Origin: Xestospongia muta
Taxonomy: Eukaryota; Porifera; Demospongiae; Haplosclerida; Petrosiidae
Assembly: GCA_963693285.1 (NCBI GenBank)
Contig: OY848917.1
Location: 22,636,245 to 22,700,244, forward strand
Length of the DNA stretch: 64,000 bases
Direction of reading: 5' to 3'
Shown here: in pieces, positions 11,401 through 23,600 of the stretch
How positions within the stretch are numbered: the stretch's first letter is position 1
Layout of the letters: each line of letters opens with the position of its first letter
The notes under the pieces: generated by a model
What the model was told of the DNA's origin: nothing
The model's database searches: none
Seen by the model: the letters and a program-made list of their open reading frames with translations, nothing else
Program-made: the position numbers and the translations under genes

Positions 11401-14400
11401 TATCTTTATCTACTTATTCAAAGGTAACGTGTGCTATCAAGTGTTTGATAATGACAACATTGCTGATCAACCAACTCTTGATGAAGTCAATCATTTCATA
11501 CAAAAGAAACACAATGTGTCTTTCAATGGAGTGTGGATGATTATAGTTGAATGGAGAAATATTCATGCGTATCCTCATAGTTTTGTTACTAGCTTCCCAA
11601 ATTTGTTTACTAATGCCACTAAATCACAGCTTAACAAGGTGATATATAACTGCTTGCCAATAAGGACTGTCTACTTTTATATTATTTTAGTTACAATTGA
11701 TTATCAACTTCTCTGTTCTTTTATAGACAAATACCTTTGAAGCTATTATTATTACTGATCATGTATCATCAACTTATGTAATCTACACTTACAAATGTGG
11801 AGATCTTGAATGGGACACTTTCTATTACACATCAACCATTGGTTATTATGTGCCTGGGTTTGGGTTCACTAACCACCCTCTATCTGGAAGGAGAAATGAC
11901 ATTAGTGGTACTTTGGACTGCTCTGACAGAAAATGTAGCTTTTTTAATATAATGTATTATTTCAATAACGATAAAGGTATGCAATGAAATAGTTAACTTT
12001 ATATAAGGTATGGCTACTTATATATAAATGTCTAACATTTGGAAAAAAGATTATTTATATACTATTTATAGATGCTAGTCAAAGATGTTTAGAAGCAAAA
12101 AGTAATGATGTACTACTTCATGGATCTTCATTTCCTTTAATTTTATCTCGGTTTTCATTTGCACAAACATGTCCTTGTCAACTGAATATCCTCCTACTCT
12201 TTGACTTTAGATGGTTTTTTATAGGATATGAAAGTCCTAATATTATATGTTATGCTAACTACAGATTTGGAATCAGTGGAGTTTGCTGTTACAATGAGTA
12301 AGTTGTGATTACTACTATATGTCTTAGCTAGTGTTGTTTTAGTTAACTATAACTAATACTAAAATATTTTTAGTAAGGAGTAAAAATTTTAGTTAACTAT
12401 AACTAAAACTATAACTAATATTTTTTGTTCAAATGTTACTTTAACTATAACTAAACTAAAATTAAAACTTTCCTTTGAACTATAACTAATACTAAATTAA
12501 ATAGCCTCAATTATATTAGTTATTAACCACATAGAATGTGTAAAGCATTTAGCCTAATTATTTAATTATGTATTTAACTTTCCATGCATGAGTGATTTTC
12601 TACTTATTATAGTTAAGCTTAATTAGAAAGCATGGCTACAGCTAGTATAGCAACTGGTCCTGGTAAACATGACTATAACTAATACTATAACTAAATTAAA
12701 ATTAGCATTAATACTATAACTAATACTATAACTAAATTAAAATTAGCATTAATACTATAACTAATACTAAAACTAAAACATCTTATGTCTACTAAAACAA
12801 CACTAGTCTTAGCTAAAGAATTAAGAGATAACATTTTAATTTCACAGAATGTTTGGATTTATAATCAATGAAGGATCTTCAGCAAGTCGAGTGGCTCTAT
12901 ATAATCCCTTTATTTTTCCAACTTCATATGCTGAATTTGATGAAAAGTTTAGAAATTTATGCTGTATAGACAGTGCTCTTTGTGATGTATATCACAGCCG
13001 ACGACCAAGACTATTCTGTTACAATGTATCACCTTTCTTTTTTTGTAAGTTTTTACAGACAGTGAATTAGTGGTACACATATGTATTGTTTCATTTAATT
13101 TGTAAGTTTACATGAATTTGAATATTTTTAGGTACACATTGCTTTCGAAGTTGTACATATAAAAAGCCTAGGTTAAAATGGTTATAGGCACAATGCAAAT
13201 GTTGATCCCACACTATATGTCTTTGTGACTTTGTCACTTTTTAATCTTATTTTTTAAATTGCCAGATGGCAAAAACAGACCATCTTTTACAACCTTTTAT
13301 AATTAAGTAATACTATATAGCTTTAGAACAGAAAAAATATATACCTAAATAATGCACATTATTGTATAATAAAAATCCTCACACATATTATCCACATAAG
13401 TTCCAGGCTACTATGTTGACTAATATGTAACTTGTAGAAATTAGTAGTTCAATGTGTATATTATTAGCTTTAGAATGTCTATGTTAGCTAGTTGTCTTGA
13501 AGCTGTGATAATATAAAGATGTGTAGTGATTCTGTTGCTACCTTCCTTTATGCTCTATGTGAGTTTCAAAATAGCTATCTATACTTCAAGTTTCAGTAAT
13601 TTTTAGTCTAAAAACTTTATTCTTGAGCTCTACTATTGTGGATGGTTTGTCAAGTAACTAAATAGTGGTTAGGATAAGATTCATTTATATGAGAAACATA
13701 CTTATACAAATGTTATTAATTATATTTTTTTGTTACTATTATTATTCATTTCTGTTCCATTTTCATTGACTATTTCTTTTAGCTTGGAATTTTGGTGATC
13801 CTCATATTACAACAATGGATGGACGTTCTTATACTTTTAATGGACTAGGAGAATATGTAATGACACGTATCACAGGACACTTTGAACTGCAGGCTAGGAC
13901 TGCTCTAGCCACTGGCAATACAACTAACTCAACAGCCACTATCTTCTCAGCTGTTGCTATGGGTGGTCATGGTAAAGATAGTGAATTGAAAGAAAGGGTC
14001 CAGGTATTTACAAATTTGACACTTGATATAATATCTTCCATGTTATTATTGTATAGGTTGAAATTGGAAAAGACAATAAATTAGTGGTTCTAATCAATGG
14101 TTCTGATATCTCAGCAAATCTTACAACAGTTAATAGCATCATACGATATGATAGTGTATTCCTAAAAAGAGTAGCAGATGATACTGTTAGGGTAGTATTC
14201 TCAAATGATGTGGCAGTTAATGTGACATTGAGAGTTGGTTTGCTCTCTTTTGTAGTTTTAGTGCCACAAACATTACTCAACAATACTGTTGTTAGTGGTC
14301 TTCTTGGTAACATTGATGGAGATACTACTAATGAGTTTGTTTATCGTAATGGAACTGAGTTATCAGATGATACTACAGATCGAATACTACATACATTTGG

Positions 14401-17400
14401 ACAATCATGTAATAAATTGATAAATGGATAGGAAATTATAACAAATTAATAGATAGTTGATAGATGGATGGATCCATTCATTCCTTAAACCTATCTAGCT
14501 GTTATACAAATTATAAATACAGTTAAACAAATAGATAAATAGTAGATTGGTATATAATGAATCTCTAGTTATGGATGTAGAAACTATTTTTTAAAATTTC
14601 ACACAGGGCAAATTACAGAAGATGAGAGCTTGTTTTATTATCCAAAAGGACTGAGTGTGGCCAATTTTTCAGTTCCAGATCACAAACCTCAGTTTCTTGA
14701 TGAACTAGATAATGTCACACGTAAAGAGGCAGAGAATGTGTGTGGAGGACCACAAAATATACAATGTATATTTGATTACAGTCAAACTGGTAACAGAGAA
14801 CTAGCACAAAACACTCAAAGAACTTTAGATGAAAATGAAGAAAATCAAAGAATAGCTAGTATGTAATTCTTGTAATTTGTAATATTGTTACTTTTTCTTT
14901 TGTAGATAACTCTGCTCCTCTTATTAAAGCAGCTGAACAGTTTATAATTACTATTAACAAGACATCAATATTCATTATGAATATTACAGACCCTGGAGAT
15001 ACATTTAATGTTACAGTTGAGGGTAATTTACCAGCTGGATATACCTTTGAGACTTCAGAATCAATTTACACATTGAGTATTGCACTGTCATCAATAATTG
15101 AAGATTTAACTATTACTGTTATAGCAAGAGATTCACTGGGAGCTACCTCAGCAATTCAGCCACAAGTAAATACTTTTAAATTAATGGTTGTTTTATAGTT
15201 ACAATGAAAGTGGTAATTAATTTCATGCATATTTCTATTAAAACAATTTGATATATTTAATGTTATGTAGTCATATCATCTTATCATTAATAAATCAACA
15301 AAATGGGAATCCTTTTCTTTAAAGGTACGTATTTGTGGCTGTCTTAATGAGGGAAATTGTACACTTGAAGGTGTAATAAACACATCCAGTAATCCTCTTA
15401 TATTTCTCTGTGACTGTAATGAAGGTATATAGGAATACTCTTTATAGGAATATTTATCATTAATATTTTTTATTAAACATAGCTTTTGATGGAAAATTCT
15501 GTGAAAATGATGCTAATGGTTGTAGTGAAATTTCGTGCTTTAACAATGCTGACTGTATAGATAACAAAGCCCCTTCTGTTGGAGGAACATGTCCTGCGTG
15601 TCCATCAGGATACTCAGGAGATGGTAGTGCTTGTGTTGGTATGTCCAATATATTGTTATCATTACTTACTCATTTGTTTTAATTAAAGATATTGATGAAT
15701 GTGCTAATATGACTCTAGCAAGTTTATGTTCTCAACGATGTATTAATAATATTGGCAGCTACGAATGCCAATGTAATTCAGGTTATGAATTAGCTGGTGA
15801 TAAACGCACATGTAATGGTAAGTGCTACAAAATTTGAACTATTATTTTCCTAAACTTTAATATTTCTTTTATATTCTTTTCATATACAGATGTTGATGAA
15901 TGCTCACGATTTCTTCATGACTGCCAACAGATTTGTGTAAACACTCTTGGTTCATACAATTGTTCATGCAATGATGGATTCATTTTACAAAATGATACTC
16001 AAAGTTGTGTAGGTAAGAAGACAGTATTCTCTTTGTGTATACTCCATCTATTTATTGACCACAGTTAAGTAATTTTCAGCAAGTTGAATTAGTTTTATAA
16101 TGACTTGAGATTGGAAATATTTCCCTAAAAATTCTTTTTGTAGTGCTATTAATGTAATCAATGCATATAAAAATGATATAGTGATGATTATATTTTGTCT
16201 TAATGTAACTTTTCCCAGTTGATCCTGACCGAAAGTGTCCAAATAACAATAAATGTGAACAACTTTGTGTACTGGATGTTGGATCATCATCAAAGGAGAT
16301 GTGCTCTTGTTACAGTGGTTTTGTCTTGGATTCTAACGGATTAAATTGTACTGGTGAGGACATTTTTATATAATAGTCACCATAACCTAATATACAAAGT
16401 ACACATTATACTTACTTTGTTAACTCGACGCATGACAAGGGTGGATTGCATACTCAAAAGGAACTATTTATAAGGCATTAGTGCTAAATAAGTCCTTTTT
16501 TACAGATATCAATGAATGTAATACATCAACTAATCCCTGTGAGCAACGCTGTATTAATAATCATGGTAGCTTTATCTGTAGATGTAATACTGGCTATACT
16601 CTCAATACAGATGGATTGACTTGTAAAGGTCAGTAATACATATGATTATGTTAAATTAACATTTTAATTATGCATGTAGATATTGATGAGTGTTTTCAAG
16701 CATTTATAAATGGAGAGTCTGTTTGTCCTAGCAACCAGATTTGTCAAAATATCCCAGGCGGATATCGTTGCTCATGTTCACCAGGATCACAACTTCAAAA
16801 CTCTCTTTGTGTTGTAGGTATGTCTACTAGCAATATGACACCATTTTAGTACTATATAATACTAATAGAATAACTATCATCATAATGTAAGATATTTTAT
16901 TATAAAGAAATTCTACTATTGTTTTGTACTTATATTTTTCTTTTTAAAGATGTAACACTTTCATCTACATTATCAAGCTCAATCAACACACCTAGTACAA
17001 TGAACATTGTATTTTCAACCTTATCACCTACACCTACATTATCTGAAAAAGGACTTTCAAACGTTGCTATTGCTGGAATAGCTGTTGGTTCATTTATTGG
17101 CTCTCTTATGATAGCTGTTTTAATCTTCATATTGATCTTTATAATATAGTAAGAAATGCCAACAACAAGCATATATGATTTGACTAGTATAATAATTGAG
17201 TTTAATTTGTCTTAACTCTATTTTTAGTAAACAATACACCAAGAAAGGGAAATTTTCATTTGCTAGGAATAGTGGTACTAAAGATGATGACTTTACAATT
17301 AAAAATATTTACTATGAACCACATTCTTCAAAATTACAAGGTAATTCTAGTTGATTTGTTTACTTTACTTAGTAAAATTTGAAATGACTGGTTGATATGT

Positions 17401-17984
17401 TTACTTAGTAAAATTTTGTTTATTTATACTCTTTGTTCTTAATTATATATAGCAGAGGGCAAATAGTGTACATTTATTATAATACAAGTATACTTTTAAC
17501 AATAGTACCTATTCAGTAAAAGGTATTGTAAGACAACTTGTAAAGGTACAGATATATAGGTACTGTACTGTAATATAATGTTACTGGACTACTTCAGAAG
17601 TAATTAACGGAGGAATTACTTGATGACAGTAACAATACAGAAAGTCATTTCAAGAAACTATTTTTAAAATTAATTAGGTTTGAAATTTGTCTACTTTTGT
17701 CACATCTACAATTGTTATTGGTTTTACAAACTGTCACAGTATTATTCAGCTAGTTCTACATATAACATGTCTCAAGGTTACATCATCCAACAGACTTCTA
17801 TTTCTAAACTTTTCAGCTAGAATACCAATTGTGAACTGGAATACAACATTTTCATTACCAATAAGCTAGCTACTGTGATCAAATTGTATAATTGTGTTTT
17901 ATTTACTTATTTCTACTAGGCCAAACTGAGATACAGTCACAAGCAAAATTGGAGGTGGGGAGTTTTGAAGAGGCACATTTCTAA
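4623..17984 (+). CDS. MUC4/nidogen-like membrane adhesion protein: (Ser-Gly)n, 3x NIDO, AMOP, VWD, 7x EGF, TM
   Basis: 28 exons: 4623-4798, 4848-5135, 5184-5412, 6119-6253, 8032-8183, 8244-8531, 8579-8807, 9182-9280, 9963-10264, 10323-10461, 11424-11638, 11727-11976, 12072-12297, 12848-13044, 13783-14003, 14057-14408, 14607-14858, 14906-15165, 15325-15424, 15483-15638, 15689-15817, 15890-16012, 16219-16353, 16506-16628, 16680-16817, 16950-17148, 17228-17340, 17920-17984. All phases agree. The NIDO-AMOP-VWD-EGF-TM order is that of the MUC4 family of surface adhesion mucins; triplicated NIDO domains and Ser-Gly linkers are unusual. It should be a type I surface protein for cell or matrix adhesion. 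No start exon was found; the first exon begins in phase 1, matching the phase-1 donor of the protease at 2044. With the protease exons the frame is exactly 6498 nt, ending at TAA 17982-17984. Domains and exon chain are secure; the true 5' end is the uncertainty. Confidence 0.88.
6119..6253 (+). other. Ser-Gly repeat linker exon (phase 1-1)
   Basis: A 135-nt exon encodes about 45 residues, almost all Gly and Ser with some Met, Pro, Leu and Ile (repeats of SGSG). It is symmetric (phase 1-1), so it can be gained, lost or skipped without shifting frame. A related 99-nt linker exon lies at 9182-9280. Dense Ser-Gly dipeptides are the acceptor type for glycosaminoglycan chains; such modification here is inference. 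Confidence 0.85.
6254..8031. other. long intron between NIDO 1 and NIDO 2
   Basis: 1778 nt. It contains a hAT-like MITE (6465-6914). The rest, including two short open frames on the minus strand near 7031-7590, shows no recognisable protein and is read as intron. Confidence 0.7.
6465..6914. mobile_element. hAT-like MITE (450 bp) with 8-bp target-site duplication
   Basis: The ends are CAGTGTTGTTT and AAACAACACTG. They are flanked by a perfect 8-bp direct duplication ATACAGAA (6457-6464 and 6915-6922). The interior is rich in TTTTAGTT motifs and has no ORF. Terminal sequence and 8-bp duplication are diagnostic of the hAT superfamily; the copy is non-autonomous. Confidence 0.9.
8032..8807 (+). 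other. NIDO domain 2 (near-identical copy of NIDO 1)
   Basis: Exons 8032-8183, 8244-8531 and 8579-8807. The second and third exons have exactly the same lengths as in NIDO 1 (288 and 229 nt) and nearly the same sequence; the intron between them also matches (48 versus 47 nt). The first exon is more diverged. This marks a recent duplication or gene conversion. Confidence 0.9.
9182..9280 (+). other. second Ser-Gly linker exon (phase 1-1)
   Basis: A 99-nt exon encodes repeated SGSGSG with Pro-Gly interruptions. It joins in phase 1 to the next exon (9963), which is Ser/Thr/Pro-rich and acidic (LSSSEEPSSSSSIELSS) and looks like a mucin-type O-glycosylated spacer before NIDO 3. Confidence 0.85.
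9963..11976 (+). other. Ser/Thr/Pro spacer and diverged NIDO domain 3
   Basis: Exon 9963-10264 encodes the mucin-like spacer and the start of the domain. Exons 10323-10461 (APLWNFYDIKISG), 11424-11638 (ELEWRNI-like strand VEWRNIHAYP) and 11727-11976 (TNTFEAIIITDHVSSTYVIY) complete it. The conserved TNTF-x-A/V-x-I start of the last exon aligns with NIDO 1 and 2, but the rest is strongly diverged, so this is the older copy. It directly precedes AMOP, as in MUC4. Confidence 0.8.
10462..11423. other. intron inside NIDO 3
   Basis: 962 nt without a recognisable exon or element. Two short open frames near its 3' end only run into the exon at 11424. Confidence 0.7.
12072..13044 (+). other. AMOP domain exons
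   Basis: Exons 12072-12297 and 12848-13044, split by an intron filled with a MITE. The CPCQ motif, CYANYRFG-ISGVCCYNE, a LCC-IDSALCDVYHSRRP stretch and a final Cys-Tyr pair before the VWD match the Cys pattern of AMOP (adhesion-associated domain in MUC4 and other proteins). Confidence 0.82.
12329..12805. mobile_element. hAT-like MITE (477 bp) with 8-bp target-site duplication
   Basis: Termini TAGTGTTGTTTTAGT and ACTAAAACAACACTA, flanked by perfect GTCTTAGC duplications (12321-12328 and 12806-12813). The interior contains runs of ACTATAACTAAT-type repeats. A unique segment (about 12500-12660) reappears in inverted orientation in the element at 45503-46683, so the two belong to one family. It lies in the AMOP intron and has no coding capacity. 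Confidence 0.92.
13045..13782. other. intron between AMOP and VWD
   Basis: 738 nt with no recognisable coding segment or repeat. Confidence 0.65.
13783..14858 (+). other. VWD domain with GDPH motif
   Basis: Exons 13783-14003 (SWNFGDPHITTMDG, TFNGLGEYV), 14057-14408 (GLLGNIDGDTTNEF, HTFGQS) and 14607-14858 (WQITEDESLFYYP). The junction 14408/14607 rebuilds the conserved FGQSWQIT. GDPH is the site at which several mucins break autocatalytically between Asp and Pro; whether cleavage happens here is inference. Calcium-binding acidic residues in GNIDGD are present. Confidence 0.9.
15325..16817 (+). other. seven EGF-like modules, mostly one exon each
   Basis: EGF 1-2 span 15325-15424 and 15483-15638. 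Calcium-binding type modules follow as single exons: 15689-15817 (DIDEC), 15890-16012 (DVDEC), 16219-16353 (degenerate, VDPDRKC), 16506-16628 (DINEC) and 16680-16817 (DIDEC). Six Cys per module are visible. Every exon is flanked by phase-1 introns, the classic exon-shuffling arrangement. Upstream, 14906-15165 is a Cys-free segment with a cadherin-like look between VWD and EGF. Confidence 0.92.
16950..17984 (+). other. Ser/Thr stalk, transmembrane helix and cytoplasmic tail
   Basis: Exon 16950-17148 encodes a Ser/Thr-rich stalk, then a single helix (NVAIAGIAVGSFIGSLMIAV onward) followed in exon 17228-17340 by KQYTKKGK as the stop-transfer signal. The tail is about 58 residues and includes IKNIYYEPHSS, a possible tyrosine phosphorylation/SH2-type site (inference). 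The last exon 17920-17984 ends at TAA. Confidence 0.88.
17341..17919. other. last intron of the adhesion gene
   Basis: 579 nt, no exon recognised. Confidence 0.7.
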
Positions 17985-20668
17985 ACCTGAAGAACAAGGA
18001 ATGCTATACTGAATATCTATAATTTACATAACAATCAAGTTTCTATAAAAATGTCTAGTAATAATATAGTGACATTTTGAGTAGATGACTTGCTATTAAA
18101 TATGTATTCATTCATAGATAGTTACTAAAATTACCAATAGTTATTATAATATCTGTGTTTTAATAAATGAAGTCTATTCAGTCTATTCTATTATTCTATT
18201 CAAATAAATCTTTTTCATGAATTTTACAATGACTAATGATATTTAATTGATGTCTTAATTCTTCACTTGAACATTAGTGTAGAGAAAAATGGTTGCTATA
18301 ATAAACATGAGCCTTGACTAACAGGTCATTTTTTAATACAAAGGTCAGGTTGACTTGAAGTCCATTATTACAAACATAAAGTAGGATTGAAAAATTGTCA
18401 TAAGACAAAAGAACACCTTCAATTAGTGATTAATGAAAGTTTGTAATTGACATTGATTAATTGGTACAATTTAAAATGAGAAGTGAATATTGTGTGACTT
18501 CAAAAACATAATTACAGAGAAATTGGTTAGTGAGGCAAGTGAAATCAGCTTATTTACATTAATAATGATAGCTCAATATGCAACAGTAAATATGTATATT
18601 GAGGCTACAGTAAATATCATAATACTACAATGTATTGAGAACTACTTGTGAGATAACTGGCATTATTACATCCTGCATATCATATCTTGATTTCACATAT
18701 AGCAATCTTTGAAGACTCAATACAACCTTTAAAATGCCATTACATAATGATCAAGTATTAATTGTTTTATTGCATGTAACTTAAATATACCAACTAGATA
18801 ATAAAAAGAATCTCATTCATTCATCAATTAAACAATTTAGAGTTGTATTATGGACACTAACAATAATCTTAATAATTATTAAGTTTTAACACTGTTTACG
18901 TTGTATTTCTACATAGATTCATGTGCTTTAGTGTTCTAAACATATTTATAATTAATGAACAGTCAATGAGATTAATTATTTGGAACTTTTCATAAACTTG
19001 CTAAGCTCATCTTTCTTTCACAAATTCATGATGAATGAAAGTCATCTTCTAAACTTTGGTACTTTCAGTACTGAACAAAACCCAAATAACACTAGGTTCC
19101 ATTCTAAACAATTTCTTAAATGAATGAATAATTTCTTTAAAAAATCTATAAGAAGGAGGATATTCCTACCATCACCAGGCATATATTTTACAGCTATAAG
19201 TCCAACCTTATATTCAGGAAGACAGTTGATAATGATATGATTTACATCGATGCTAATAACACACCGATACTGGTTATATACAAGTGTAGTGAATATCATA
19301 CATTGTTTGCTTATACCATTGTACTAGCAAACAAAGTATCTGTTATATACTCATGCACAGAATCAAGCTTAGAATTTACATGACACTTGCTAGTTATGGT
19401 TTTATGAAGAAATATGGTAATTGCTAGCATAAGGTTCAGTGTATTGCTGTGAACTTTTGTACATTAACACAGTTAATTCATTGATATATAAAACCTTGCT
19501 TGTTTTAAATAGTTTCACTTCAACAACCTATGATTCCAATTACACACAAACACACAGAGAGAGATATATCATTGGTGGTAATTGTCTTCTCTTAATAATT
19601 ATAATGTATTTATCAACTTCTCCAGTAATATCAATCTGGACATGTCCATTTCTACTATATCTAATGACAGTTACAAGTGTCTGTTCCATTATGATGTTAT
19701 CATTCTCAAGATTTATTATGTTGATTATGTTACATGCATTAAATTGCATCTGGAGTAAACATGTATGTATCTGTGATAGTCATTACTAGATAGATATAGA
19801 CCTATGTATTGGAATTAAGACACAAGATTATGCCATTAATATTGCAACCAAACATTGGACTGCAGGTACTTACCAGGATCTACCATTTTTAGAAGTATCT
19901 ATATTCTTATCTTGACACTGTGACGCCAAGCTTCAATTGCTATGTTGAAGAGTAGTTATTCTTTCCAAAATGAATTATTTATCACTTTTCCAACTTTTCA
20001 CTTCCTCCTTTAATTGCTCATCATATGTAGCATTTACTTTACTAATACTGCTATTTTGTATTTGTTTCTATTTTATATTAATCTTTATTTAATACTACAT
20101 TAAGATGGATTATTATGTTTGAACTAAATTATTGTGTATTATATATACTGGGTATATTATTTCAACTAACCAATTTCCTTTCAAAGTATCTCCAGAGTTT
20201 ATAACTAAAAGAGTATTTACTGATATAATCAAGTTCCATTACAATTACTTCACCACAACATGATTACAATAAAAGGATCTACACTGACTACAAAAATGTA
20301 TAGTTATAATTATGTTCTATATATATTATATATGTTTGCCATATAGGGATGATGCAAACTGCCACCCAAATTATCTTGTTTGTATTCTTTGTAAAGGACT
20401 GACATTAGCCATCCATACATTTAGTATCTTTTTTGAAAATAATTTTATTTGTTTACATTAGCTATAGATTAGTCCGACTGAATACTTTATCTCATCCTTC
20501 TCTTGGCATCAAATCATTAATGCAGCTGGAACAGAACATAAAACGTAGCTTCAAATAATTATTGACTTAACAATATTGACAATGAAATAAGTAATAATAT
20601 AGAAACCAAACTTAAGAGAGAGTTTTAGCAGAGGGTTATTATTCAAAACTAAGACAAGTTATGTATAA
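17985..20668. other. intergenic region between convergent genes
   Basis: It holds the 3' UTRs of the adhesion gene (+) and of the beta-helix gene (-). Open frames near 19042-19299 (-) and 19439-19789 (+) show no family signature, and the plus-strand one is mostly low-complexity hydrophobic. Nothing else is supported. Confidence 0.6.
18162..18167 (+). terminator. polyadenylation signal AATAAA of the adhesion gene
   Basis: AATAAA lies about 180 nt after the stop at 17984, with a second CAAATAAAT about 40 nt further on (near 18202). The spacing suits a short 3' UTR. Confidence 0.5.
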
Positions 20669-23600
20669 CTAGTTAATTTCTTGCTCCACATTCGTTAATG
20701 GCTGATGTTCTCCTCCCGCTTGTATGCATTGTTGGCATCTAGCTTGACACCAAAGTTTAACCCTGTTAATGATAAAAAAAGCAATCAAAAACATAGGTAC
20801 ATAGACGAGGATGTACTGGATAACAAAAGCTGTTGTAGAGAGTTTTTCCATAGCAACTGTTAATGAATACTGGTATAGTGTGATACTGTTGATCACAATA
20901 ATTAATAAGAAAATACAGCAATCAATTTTGTTGTGTCGCTCTTCCTTATAAGGCTGTAAAATGGCAAATACAATGATCATTACAGTGGCCAGTATTTGCT
21001 GCACTAATACTTGAGTAATAAATGTATTAGAAAAGACAAATGCAAGTGCCATGGCCAATCGTAGTATAAAGTAGAGACCCGCCACCCATCGTAAATCTGA
21101 GAAACACAGATAAGGTCGACAACAGTATTTCGGTTGTAGTCCTTGAATATTTGGTGGTTGTCTCTCCTCTTCTTGCGTAAGGCTACGTTTAAAGTCAGAC
21201 TGAAAAGAAGTCAGTATTGCATTAAAAAATTTCACATATACGTTGTTTGTTTCTAGGTATGATTTGTGACGTGCACATAGTAATATGAATGGAAATGCAA
21301 CAAGGATTATTGCAACTACAAAAGCGATTGACATGTATAGAATATGATGACCATGACCAAACTTGGTCGACCCATCAAAATAGGGAACTGTAGCGACAAT
21401 ATGATTACTACTGTTATACAAATGGGTCCAGTTGAGAATATAACATGTGTTTAATGCACATCTAGTGTACCCTAGAAGGATGCAAGAAGAAAGTGCATTA
21501 GTAAGAACTTGTGTAGTGTTAAACTCTACATTAATATTGCAGCAAATGTGTTGAATGTTTCGAACAGTCATAGTTTTACATCTTTCCATACGGCCAGCAC
21601 ATCTGCCCTCATTACACAGATGAATAATGCAAAGTATTGCAACAATTATAAATGGTAACAAGGCAATAACGTATTCCCAGGCAAAGATAGAATTAATTGT
21701 CAAATTTGGTGCTAGACAATACTTTACAGGCTCTATAAAATCTAAATTCCAAATGCCATAAATGACTTCAAACACTTCTATATATACATCTGCACTTTCA
21801 GTTATATTCTCTAATGGTATTTCACCATCTCCACTGATGTCCAGAGAAGTGGTGATAACCTGGCTGAAGAAAATAGCTCCATTGAGATACCCTGATGCCA
21901 AGGGAATGTTAGCACAAATAATAACAAGGAGGAGAACTAACACTGGCAAAAATTGTGTCAATATGACATATATCCATGTGTATTTAAACTCTTTGCTAGA
22001 GCATTCAATACACTCATAACTGACAACATTAAGTGCAAAAGACCCGTTGTTGCTACAACTGGTACAAAGAACACCTTCTTTTTTACCTCCACAAAGGACA
22101 TCATTAACTCTGTCATATGAATCCGGAAGCTCAATAAATCCACCATGTTTTTGATTGAGGTTGGCAGCACAGAATCTACATCTACCAACAACTGATACAT
22201 TATTGTAATATCCAATCCAAAAGCCTTTTCTGATCATTGCAATAAAATTTGATTGACAGCGTATGACACTTCCTCCAAAGCTATACTCACTACACTGACA
22301 TTCTCCACTGTTTTCATCTATCCAGTAGCCAGGTGGACAAGGAAGAGGTTTGACCGAAACATTTAATTCTAATACTCTAGGAAACAAGCTTCGTAATATA
22401 ATAGATTCAGTTTCATTAGTCAATGATGGATGGTTCTTCAGTTTTAGTTTTACACGTTGGTCTGAGATGTATTGATAATCTTTATCAACTTCTATTTCAG
22501 AAGTGCTAGTAGCAATAAGAACATAGGAGTCCACACTTTTATTATAATCATCGGTAACATTGAGTTGCATAAGAGTACTCTTACCAAGCACAACTGAGAG
22601 TAAAGATGATGTTTTAATTTGTTTAGGCAAACTTCTGACCTCCTCTTCACAATTAACATTAGGTCCAAAATCAAAGTGACTCTCAGAACAGAAGATAAAT
22701 GATGTGTCCTCTTCCTGATATTTCCAAGTGCAATAACGAAGAGTTGTTGCAAAAATTGATTCATTTCTCCCATTGGCGGTATTATTTCTGAAATAAAGCA
22801 AGGCTTGCCAACCAATATTAGGAGTTTCTTTTGGCTCATGGCTATGAATGAAACAATTAATAGAGAATATATCATCATGTTGACTTGAAGCAAAAGCATA
22901 AATGGCTCCTCCATGAACTGAAGCTGTGTTATTGGTGAACTTGATCGTAACGTTTGTCTCAACAGCAATGGCAGCATTACCTATTAAAGCAATGCCTCCT
23001 CCATTTGTTCCAGAATTTTTGTCAAAAGTAGTGTGAGATCCTTTAAGAAATAAAAGATGATTGTTAATTGCGTAAATTGCTGTTCCTTGGTTATTTGTGA
23101 AATTAACATTATCAAGCATTACAGAAACAGAGTCAAGGTACATTGTTCCGACACTTGATGATTCACTTACTCCAGACAAGGGCAACAACATTTGTGGGAT
23201 GTTATTATGAAATGTGCAATTACTAAAATATGGTTGAGGTGGTGAACCATCAAAGGACAACCAAGCTGTCATATCTACGGCACTACCAGTTTTAGCAGTA
23301 TTAGCACTCCAAGTACAGTCATAAAAACTAAACTTATTGATCATTTTTTCATTGGTTGTGTATAGTGATAGTCCTCCACCCAAAGAAGCACTATTCTCTG
23401 TAAAACGGCAGCAAAAGAAATTAACCTGATTGTTATGTGCAGCAACTGATTTATAAATATTGTAAATAATAAATTGAAACTGAATTCTGACTCCTCCTCC
23501 ACCTTGTACTGCTTCATTGTTTACAAAACTTGAGTTTGTGAATGTAATGGTGTTATATTTACTGTACTGGGCAATACCAATATATGCCCCTCCACCATAT

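Noticed and set aside
19439..19789. 116-aa plus-strand frame with hydrophobic stretches
   Set aside because: Low-complexity AT-driven hydrophobicity, no motif, poor start context.
22492..22977. 161-aa minus-strand frame inside the beta-helix gene
   Set aside because: Alternative-frame shadow of the 1260-aa gene, Leu/Met/Ser-rich without domain.
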